Below, piece after piece: positions 1-4,832 of a stretch of 10,123 bases of DNA; positions within the stretch are counted from its first letter, which is position 1, and every line of letters starts with the position of its first letter. The translations under genes and the position numbers were made by a program. The notes beneath the pieces were generated by a model. That model saw only the letters and a list, made by a program, of their open reading frames with translations. It had not been told where the DNA came from and made no database searches. Origin of the DNA: Phosphoribacter sp964647395 (GTDB taxonomy: Bacteria; Actinomycetota; Actinomycetes; Actinomycetales; Dermatophilaceae); assembly GCA_964647395.1 (NCBI GenBank), contig CAZYHR010000113.1, positions 1 through 10,123 on the forward strand. The letters run 5' to 3'.

Positions 1-1178
1 CCGGCCGCCGCCGCCGCCCCGGCCGTCGCGGGGAGCTCGGCCGGCACCCCGGCGGGCAGCCAGAGCGACCGGACCAGGGTGCCGGCGGCGACGGCGAGCA
101 CCAGCCCGACCGGCGCGCCCAGGGCGACGGCCAGGCCGAGCTCGGCGAGCAGGGCCCGGCGGGCGCGCGCCGTCCCCCCGCCGCGCAGCCGGACCAGCGC
201 CACCTCGGGGCGGCGCTGTTCGACGGCGGCGGCCGAGACCAGGGCGAGCACGACGACCCCGAGCAGGGCCAGCTGCGCCAGCAGCAGTGGCACGACGACC
301 CGGGCCTGGCGCTGGCCCTCGACGACGTCCGCGATGAGCTGGCCGACGCCCGAGCGCACCGACACCGACGGCTGGGCGCGCAGCCCGGCGGCCGCCGCCT
401 GCTCGATCCGGCCGGGCAGCTCGGGCAGCTCGTCCAGCTCGACCCGGTCCCGCAGCAGCCGGCGATGCACCTCGACGAAGACCTGCACCCAGCCGCGCAC
501 CGCCTGCGCCGCTCCCTGCGGCTGGTCGGCGAAGGTGGCCGGGACGGTGACCAGGGTGTCCATCCGCGGCTCGGCGGCCAGCCCCGGCAGCACCGTGCCG
601 GCGCGCCCCTCGAGCTGCAGCCCGACCCACGGGCGTGGATCGACCTGACGAAAGACCCCGACGAGGGTCACCGGCGCCGGGAAGTCCGGCACCGTCGCCA
701 CACTGGGCCGCTCCTCGTGGACCGTCAGCACGTCGCCGGGCTGCCAGCCCTGCAGCCGGGCCTCCGCCTCGGACGCGATGACCTCGTAGGCCGCCGCCGG
801 GCACCGGCCGGCGGTCAGCTCGAGTCCCGCGCACCCACTCCCGGCCGCGACCATGCTGGTGCGGGTCGGGCCGGTCCGCCCCGCGACCACCACCCGGCCG
901 GTCCACAGCTCGATGCCCGCGTCGTAGCGGTCGGCCAGGTCCGGGGGGAAGGCACGGCGCACCGTCGCCGCGTCGATGCGACGCTGCTGCTCGCGGGCAC
1001 CGCTGAGCACGATGGCCGTCGCGTCCTCCGGCGTCCGCTCGAATCCGACGCGCAACAGGGCCTGTTCGAGCGATCTGGCATAAATCGGCGCGAACGCCGC
1101 ACAGCCCACCACGAGGGCCGACAAGAGGGCCAGCAGCAGGGCCTGGCCGCGGCGGTGGCGCAGTGCGGCCCAGGTCAT
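1..1178 (-). CDS. FtsX-like ABC transporter permease, N-terminal part (runs off window)
   Basis: My reading of the minus strand from the ATG at 1178 gives 392 uninterrupted codons to the window edge, so only the N-terminal part is present. A short cytoplasmic basic start is followed by a membrane segment at about residues 13-34. A large hydrophilic, presumably extracytoplasmic, domain spans about 35-290. Two further membrane segments lie at about 294-319 and 343-368. Between these two is the phrase EVALVRLRGGG, which resembles the cytoplasmic loop typical of actinobacterial FtsX/MacB-type permeases. One long exported domain followed by closely spaced helices fits that family, whose members work with a separate ATPase in lipid, peptide or drug export or in cell-wall control. 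No ATPase is visible; it may lie beyond position 1. The start overlaps the stop of the upstream thiamine-binding-type gene as ATGA, implying translational coupling. The substrate cannot be told from this sequence. Confidence 0.8.
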   Translation of the reverse strand, partial: MTWAALRHRRGQALLLALLSALVVGCAAFAPIYARSLEQALLRVGFERTPEDATAIVLSGAREQQRRIDAATVRRAFPPDLADRYDAGIELWTGRVVVAGRTGPTRTSMVAAGSGCAGLELTAGRCPAAAYEVIASEAEARLQGWQPGDVLTVHEERPSVATVPDFPAPVTLVGVFRQVDPRPWVGLQLEGRAGTVLPGLAAEPRMDTLVTVPATFADQPQGAAQAVRGWVQVFVEVHRRLLRDRVELDELPELPGRIEQAAAAGLRAQPSVSVRSGVGQLIADVVEGQRQARVVVPLLLAQLALLGVVVLALVSAAAVEQRRPEVALVRLRGGGTARARRALLAELGLAVALGAPVGLVLAVAAGTLVRSLWLPAGVPAELPATAGAAAAA

Positions 1179-1483
1179 CCGAGCTCGCGCAACTGCGCCT
1201 CGATCCGGTCGACCTTGCCGTCGAGCTCGCCGGTCCAGCCCGGCCGGATGTCGGCCTTGAGCACCAGGGCGACCCGTGGGCTCTCGGTGAGCAGCACGTC
1301 GCACGCGGCCTTGACGACGGCCAGACACTCGTCCCACTCGCCCTCGACGGTCGTGAACATCGCGTCGGTGCGGTGCGGCAGCCCCGAGTCGCGGACGACC
1401 TGGACGGCTGCGGCCACGGCCCGGCTCACCGAGCCGGTGTCGTCGGCGGCGAGCGCGGGGGCGACGGAGAAGGCGACGAGCAT
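1175..1483 (-). CDS. MTH1187/DUF77-family thiamine-binding protein
   Basis: This 102-residue protein has the compact layout of the MTH1187 (DUF77, YqgV-like) family, whose characterised members bind thiamine or related ligands in a ferredoxin-like fold. Family hallmarks are the beta-strand start MLVAFSVAPA, the central block SGLPHRTDAMFTTVEGEWDE at residues 33-52 and the late strand LVLKADIRPG at 73-82. The length is normal for the family. The hydrophobic N-terminus with Ala-X-Ala resembles a signal peptide but is the first strand of the fold, so the protein is expected to be cytoplasmic. There is no Shine-Dalgarno at the ATG; a -10-like TAGGGT lies six bases upstream, suggesting a leaderless mRNA. 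The stop codon overlaps the start of the ABC permease by four bases. The family assignment is strong, but the role in this cell and the link to the permease are unknown. Confidence 0.85.
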   Translation of the reverse strand: MLVAFSVAPALAADDTGSVSRAVAAAVQVVRDSGLPHRTDAMFTTVEGEWDECLAVVKAACDVLLTESPRVALVLKADIRPGWTGELDGKVDRIEAQLRELG

Positions 1484-1489
1484 GAGCCC

Positions 1490-1495
1490 ACCCTA
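1490..1495 (-). promoter_or_regulatory. -10 element (TAGGGT) of a probable leaderless promoter
   Basis: TAGGGT fits the actinobacterial -10 consensus TANNNT. Exactly six bases separate it from the ATG at 1483, so the predicted transcription start is the A of the ATG. No ribosome-binding site lies between them. No convincing -35 box is visible 17-19 bases upstream. The promoter would serve the thiamine-binding gene and the coupled permease. Confidence 0.5.
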
Positions 1496-1532
1496 GGCAT
1501 CCCGGCGGGCCGCCGAGCGGGAACCTGCCGAT

Positions 1533-1552
1533 GACCGGCCCCGGGACCGGTC
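1533..1552 (-). terminator. GC-rich hairpin after the acetyltransferase gene (weak terminator candidate)
   Basis: GACCGG at 1533-1538 pairs with CCGGTC at 1547-1552 around an 8-base loop. It lies about 30 bases past the acetyltransferase stop on the minus strand. No T-tract follows, so this is at best a weak or Rho-assisted terminator. It could equally be chance pairing in GC-rich DNA. The rest of the 100-bp gap (1484-1583) holds another short GC inverted repeat near 1504-1514 and the -10 element of the next gene. Confidence 0.25.
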
Positions 1553-1583
1553 GGGGCCGCGCCGCGCACCGGCCGGCGCCGCC

Positions 1584-2585
1584 TCACCGGGTCCGGTAGA
1601 ACTCCCCCTCGACCTCGATCGCCACGAAGCCCAACCGCTCGTTGATGGCGATCATCCAGTCGTTGGCGTCGGCGTTGTTGGTGATGATGTCGACCCGGTC
1701 GGGGTGGTCGTCCTGCAGGGCTCGCAGGTTGGCCACCTTGACGGCCAGGCCGAGCCGGTGGCCGCGGTGATCGCCGCGGACCAGGGTGCCCGCCTGGTGG
1801 CATCGGGTGACGCCCCGCGGCAGGAACAGCTCGGTATAGGCGACGACCTCGCCGGAGGCGCGCTCGACGGCCACGCTGGTCAGGCAGGTGCGGCCCAGCC
1901 GACGGTCCAGCTCGACCCGGTCCCGATAGGTCTGCGGGTCCAGCGACCGTGGCTCCCAGTCGATCTCGCCGGAGGGCCCGTCCGCCGCGACCAGGCCGGC
2001 CAGCGCGCAGACGCCCGGGACCAGTTCCTCGGGGACCCGCTCGAAGGTCGCCACCCGGTAGGCCGCGCCGCCGGCCTGCAGTGCCTCGCGCCACAACGCG
2101 TCGAGCAGCTCTGGATGCACCGGCAGCTCCAGCTGGCGGGTCATGGCCGAGTTGCCGAGCCGGAAGCCGTTGTTCTCCAGGAACACCCGGTGGGGGTGGT
2201 CGGCCGCCCGCTGCGGCGGATAGCAGGCCGAGCCGACGATGCGGGTCCGGCCGTGCTCGCCGGCCAGCTCGAACACCTTGGCCAGGCACCGGGAACCGTG
2301 GCCGCGACGGCGGTGGTCGGGGTGGATGGCCACGTCCGCCCACATCGTCTCGAGGTTGTCGTCCTGCGGCAGCCAGACGGACAGGCATCCGACGATGTCG
2401 CCCGCGTCCCAGACTGCGTAATGCTGCTGCACCTCGCCCGGGTCGAGGTGGGTCAGCAGCGCGCGGACCTCGCCGGCGGCGGTGGGCACGAAGTGCGGCC
2501 GCTCGTGCGAGCGCACGGCGACGGCCACGGCATACCAGGCCGTGAACTGCTCGTCGGCGCCGAAGTCCACCGGACGGATCTGCAC
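1584..2585 (-). CDS. Tandem-GNAT N-acetyltransferase
   Basis: This protein has 333 residues with two GNAT folds in series. Domain 1 (about residues 1-150) carries the acetyl-CoA pyrophosphate loop in VAIHPDHRRRGHGSRCLAKV at 85-104, matching R-x-x-G-x-G/A, and ends with the GNAT-like FLENNGFRLG. Domain 2 (about 175-333) has AGTLVRGDHRGHRLGLAVKV at 265-284 and then NADANDWMIAINERLGF at 304-320, a pattern common in actinobacterial double-GNAT proteins. Both loops look intact, so either half may bind acetyl-CoA. Substrate is unknown: amine, amino-acid or antibiotic acetylation are all possible. Mycothiol synthase MshD is also double-GNAT, but I do not see enough similarity to call it that. I chose the GTG at 2585 because MQIRPVDF begins the fold and a TAGCGT -10 lies just upstream. 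The reading frame stays open further upstream only because of high GC. The gene is divergent from the CBS gene. Confidence 0.82.
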   Translation of the reverse strand: MQIRPVDFGADEQFTAWYAVAVAVRSHERPHFVPTAAGEVRALLTHLDPGEVQQHYAVWDAGDIVGCLSVWLPQDDNLETMWADVAIHPDHRRRGHGSRCLAKVFELAGEHGRTRIVGSACYPPQRAADHPHRVFLENNGFRLGNSAMTRQLELPVHPELLDALWREALQAGGAAYRVATFERVPEELVPGVCALAGLVAADGPSGEIDWEPRSLDPQTYRDRVELDRRLGRTCLTSVAVERASGEVVAYTELFLPRGVTRCHQAGTLVRGDHRGHRLGLAVKVANLRALQDDHPDRVDIITNNADANDWMIAINERLGFVAIEVEGEFYRTR

Positions 2586-2593
2586 GAGGGCCC

Positions 2594-2599
2594 ACGCTA
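2594..2599 (-). promoter_or_regulatory. -10 element (TAGCGT) for the acetyltransferase
   Basis: TAGCGT matches TANNNT and is followed by eight bases and then the GTG start at 2585. No Shine-Dalgarno occurs between them. The predicted transcription start is at or within two bases of the start codon, implying a leaderless or nearly leaderless transcript. It lies in the 96-bp divergent gap (2586-2681). Confidence 0.4.
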
Positions 2600-2669
2600 C
2601 CCGGGCGGGCAGCCCGATTCGTCCCCTCTTCGGGCCTCGCCCCCTCGTCCCTGCGGACGCTCGTTGTGC

Positions 2670-2675
2670 CACGCT
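2670..2675 (+). promoter_or_regulatory. Possible -10 element (CACGCT) for the CBS-transporter operon
   Basis: CACGCT keeps the conserved A at position 2 and T at position 6 of the -10 hexamer and ends six bases before the ATG at 2682, the spacing expected for a leaderless mRNA. No Shine-Dalgarno is visible upstream of the ATG. The first T of the consensus is missing, so the call is tentative. Confidence 0.25.
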
Positions 2676-2681
2676 TGGCCC

Positions 2682-3260
2682 ATGCGCGCCGCCGATCTTG
2701 CCGAGCAGATCCCCACGGTGACCAGCGACATGACCGGAGCCGAGGCGGCTCGGGTGGTCGCCGAGTACCGGCTGTCCGGCATCGTCGTGGCCGACCGGGC
2801 CGGCCACCCGGTCGCCGTCATCCCGGGCAGCCAACTGTTGGCCCTGGTCCTGCCGCGCTACGTCCTGGACGACCCCACGCTCGCGCACGTCTACGACGAG
2901 GGTGCCGCCGACGAACTGTGCGAGAAGCTCAACCGGACCACCGTGGGCGAGCTCATCGAGGCGCATCGGCTCTCCCCCGAGCGGCTGCCCACGGTGCTGC
3001 CGGAGGACACCCTGGTCGAGATCGCCGCGGTCATGGTGCGGGGCCACTATCCGCTGATCCTGGTGCGCGACCAGGACGGAGCGGTCCACGGGGTGGTCAC
3101 CCTGTCGCGGACCCTCGCGGCCATCGCCGCCCGGGCCGGCCACGAGACCCCCCTGGTGCGCCATCGGCTGGAGCGCGACCTGGTCCACCGGGGCGATGAC
3201 CTCGCCGCGCGGTTGACCGCTGACCCGGCGGGCACCGACGACCCGGAGCCGGCGCCGTGA
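2682..3260 (+). CDS. CBS-domain pair protein, probable regulator of the adjoining transporter
   Basis: This 192-residue soluble protein contains two CBS modules. The first spans about residues 5-57, with LSGIVVADRAGHPVAVIPGS followed by a helix. The second spans about 87-150, with TVGELIEAH..LPTVLPEDTLVEIAAVMVRGHYPLILVRD..GAVHGVVTLSRTLAAIA. A charged, Pro-rich tail follows, with no further domain. CBS pairs usually bind adenine nucleotides (AMP, ATP, SAM, c-di-AMP) and pass cellular energy or ion state to a partner. The stop overlaps the start of the ArsB/NhaD-type transporter as GTGA, so the two proteins are probably made together and may interact. That function is inferred from context. The ATG at 2682 was chosen because CBS homology begins immediately after it; the frame is open upstream only because of GC bias, and that stretch lies antisense to the acetyltransferase. 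Confidence 0.85.
   Translation: MRAADLAEQIPTVTSDMTGAEAARVVAEYRLSGIVVADRAGHPVAVIPGSQLLALVLPRYVLDDPTLAHVYDEGAADELCEKLNRTTVGELIEAHRLSPERLPTVLPEDTLVEIAAVMVRGHYPLILVRDQDGAVHGVVTLSRTLAAIAARAGHETPLVRHRLERDLVHRGDDLAARLTADPAGTDDPEPAP
3245..3248 (+). promoter_or_regulatory. Ribosome-binding site deciding the GTG start of the transporter
   Basis: GGAG lies eight bases before the GTG at 3257, inside the last codons of the CBS gene. This supports the GTG that overlaps the CBS stop rather than a downstream ATG such as the one at 3364. Confidence 0.5.
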
Positions 3261-4558
3261 GCCTCACCGCCTACCTGGCCCTCGGGGTGTTCGTCGTCGC
3301 CTACCTGCTCATCGCCACCGAGAAGGTCCACCGGGTCGTCGCGGCGCTCGGCGGGGCTGCCGCCATGGTGCTCGTCGGGGCGACGCGGGGCCAGCAGATG
3401 TTCTTCGCGGAGGCGACCGGCATCGACTGGAACGTCATCTTCCTGCTCTTCGGGATGATGATCATCGTCGGGGTGCTGCGCACCACCGGGGTGTTCGAGT
3501 TCCTCGCGATCTGGGCGGCGCAGCGCTCGGGTGGCCGGCCCTTCAAGATGATGGCGCTGCTGGTCGTCATCACCGCCGGGGCCTCGGCGCTGCTCGACAA
3601 CGTCACGACGGTGCTGCTCGTCGCGCCGGTGACGATCCTGGTCTGCGACCGGCTGGCCCTCAACCCGGTGCCGTTCCTGCTCGCCGAGGCGATGGGCTCC
3701 AACATCGGCGGCACCGCGACCCTCATCGGCGACCCGCCCAACATCATCATCGCGAGCCGGGCCGGGTTGTCCTTCAACGACTTCCTCATCCACCTGGCCC
3801 CGTTCGTCGTCGGGCTGGTCGCCGTCTTCGTCGGTCTGTGCTGGCTGCTGTGGGGCCGGCGGCTGACCCACGACCCGGCCCGCGCGCAGAGCCTCATGGC
3901 CCTGCAGGGCCGCGAGGCGATCACCGACCTGCGGCTGCTGCGGCGGCTGCTGCTCGTGCTGGTCGTCGTGCTCGTGGGCTTCATGACCCACTCGCTGCAC
4001 CACCTCGAGCCGTCGCTCATCGCGCTGCTCGGTGCCGGGGCGAGCGTCGCGGTGTCGCGGCTGGGCAGCCAGGAGTTCCTGTCCGAGGTCGAGTGGGAGA
4101 CCCTGGTCTTCTTCGCCGGCCTGTTCATCATGGTCGGCTCGCTGGTCCACCAGGGCGTCATCTCGGAGCTGGCCACCGCCGTCACCGCCGCCGTCGGCTC
4201 CAACTGGCTGCTGGCCTCCCAGGGCCTGCTGGTCGGCTCGGCGGTGCTGTCCGGGGTCATCGACAACATCCCCTACGTCGCGACGATGTCCCCCCTCGTG
4301 CTGGACCTGGTCGGCCCCGCCCAGGGGCTGCCCCCGCAGCAGCAGTCGCTGTGGTGGGCGCTGGCCCTGGGCGCCGACCTCGGCGGCAACGCCACCGCCG
4401 TCGGAGCCAGCGCCAACGTCGTCGTCACCGGCATCGCCAAACGCAACGGACACCCCATCTCGTTCTGGCACTTCACCAAGTACGGCGTCGTCGTCACCGC
4501 CGTGACGATCGCCCTCTCGGTGCCGTACGTCTGGGTGCGCTACTTCGTCCTGGCCTAG
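3257..4558 (+). CDS. ArsB/NhaD-type ion transporter (ion transporter superfamily, SLC13-like permease)
   Basis: This 433-residue integral membrane protein has about 11-12 hydrophobic segments. Two inverted halves each carry the paired signatures of the ion transporter superfamily. The first half has SALLDNVTTVLLVAP (110-124) and GSNIGGTATLIGDPPNI (147-163). The second half has SGVIDNIPYVATMSPLV (332-348) and ADLGGNATAVGASANVV (373-389). In this superfamily such re-entrant loops form the ion and substrate site. The overall pattern is closest to the ArsB/NhaD group, whose members include Na+/H+ antiporters and arsenite or anion exporters. No arsenic genes are nearby, so arsenite export is not supported. 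GTG start with GGAG eight bases upstream. It overlaps the CBS gene by four bases and ends convergently to treZ, with a strong bidirectional terminator at 4687-4754. Family is confident; substrate is unknown. Confidence 0.87.
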   Translation: MSLTAYLALGVFVVAYLLIATEKVHRVVAALGGAAAMVLVGATRGQQMFFAEATGIDWNVIFLLFGMMIIVGVLRTTGVFEFLAIWAAQRSGGRPFKMMALLVVITAGASALLDNVTTVLLVAPVTILVCDRLALNPVPFLLAEAMGSNIGGTATLIGDPPNIIIASRAGLSFNDFLIHLAPFVVGLVAVFVGLCWLLWGRRLTHDPARAQSLMALQGREAITDLRLLRRLLLVLVVVLVGFMTHSLHHLEPSLIALLGAGASVAVSRLGSQEFLSEVEWETLVFFAGLFIMVGSLVHQGVISELATAVTAAVGSNWLLASQGLLVGSAVLSGVIDNIPYVATMSPLVLDLVGPAQGLPPQQQSLWWALALGADLGGNATAVGASANVVVTGIAKRNGHPISFWHFTKYGVVVTAVTIALSVPYVWVRYFVLA

Positions 4559-4600
4559 TCAGTCGGGGTAACCGTCGGCCACCCCCGCCCGCTCCACCCC

Positions 4601-4693
4601 CCACGGCCCCGGCCCCCCACGGCCCCGGTCCGCCCCCCCACGGCCCCGGTCCGCCCCCCCACTGCCCCGGTCCGCCCCCCCCACTGCCCCGGT
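4601..4693. repeat. C-rich tandem repeat, 21-22 bp unit, about 4.5 copies
   Basis: The unit is CCACGGCCCCGGTCCG followed by five or six C. Copies are: a shortened first copy at 4601-4616, full copies at 4617-4637 and 4638-4658, a variant with CCACTG at 4659-4680, and a partial fifth at 4681-4693. The fifth runs straight into the palindrome, sharing its CCCCGGT with the palindrome edge. The minus strand carries serial G-runs of four to eight, so G-quadruplex formation is possible. The adjoining 4559-4600 is unremarkable C-rich DNA with no gene. Confidence 0.8.
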
Positions 4694-4754
4694 AAAAACG
4701 GTTGCCTGGAACCTTCGACGCGTCGAAGGTTCCAGGCAACCGTTTTTACCGGGG
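4687..4754. terminator. Perfect 68-bp palindrome; probable bidirectional intrinsic terminator
   Basis: Every base from 4687 to 4720 pairs with its mirror in 4721-4754, centred on ACGCGT (4718-4723) with no spacer. The core is a 22-bp GC-rich stem (4699-4720 with 4721-4742), flanked by A5 at 4694-4698 and T5 at 4743-4747. Read on either strand this gives a long stem followed by a U5 tract, the layout of an intrinsic terminator that works both ways. It sits between the convergent transporter (ends 4558) and treZ (ends 4823), where such an element is expected. The stem is much longer than a typical terminator, and a diverged half-copy lies nearby. It may therefore also be a dispersed palindromic repeat recruited as a terminator. 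Confidence 0.75.
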
Positions 4755-4775
4755 GTCGTGGGCGGGGGTCGTGGC
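4751..4775. repeat. Short G-rich direct repeat
   Basis: GGGGGTCGTGG occurs twice, starting at 4751 and 4764, with a 13-bp period. It immediately follows the palindrome. Its GTGGG can pair, with a small bulge, with CCCAC in the C-rich repeat on the other side of the palindrome, extending the hairpin imperfectly. Confidence 0.5.
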
Positions 4776-4805
4776 GGGGTCGCCGGGGGGCGCGGTCCGG
4801 GAAAC

Positions 4806-4832
4806 GTTCCAGGCTACCGTTTTCACTGGGGG
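4806..4832. repeat. Diverged half-copy of the palindrome, spanning the treZ stop codon
   Basis: Positions 4806-4832 match the right arm of the palindrome (4729-4755) at 24 of 27 bases, at a constant offset of 77. Mismatches are at 4815, 4824 and 4827. No matching left arm is present. The copy includes the treZ stop codon (4823-4825) and the last few bases of coding sequence. The stretch 4776-4805 between it and the direct repeat is G-rich with no other recognisable feature. Confidence 0.7.

Noticed and set aside
1439..1483. A signal peptide on the thiamine-binding protein
   Set aside because: MLVAFSVAPALA looks like one, but there is no basic N-region and this segment is the conserved first beta strand of the MTH1187 fold.
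1584..2585. Mycothiol synthase (mshD)
   Set aside because: MshD is also a tandem GNAT of about 300 residues, but the C-terminal NADANDWMIAINERLGF family signature points to another double-GNAT family of unknown substrate.
1584..3188. A longer acetyltransferase starting near 3188 (534 codons)
   Set aside because: The extra 200 residues lie antisense to the CBS gene and show no family similarity. The GNAT fold begins at the GTG at 2585, next to a -10 element.
3257..4558. Arsenite efflux pump ArsB
   Set aside because: The fold and motifs are shared, but no arsR, arsC or arsA is nearby and the neighbour is a CBS protein, so the arsenic role is unsupported.
4601..4832. A CRISPR array or insertion-sequence end
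   Set aside because: Repeats are back to back with no unique spacers, there is no cas gene, and no transposase or target-site duplication is visible.
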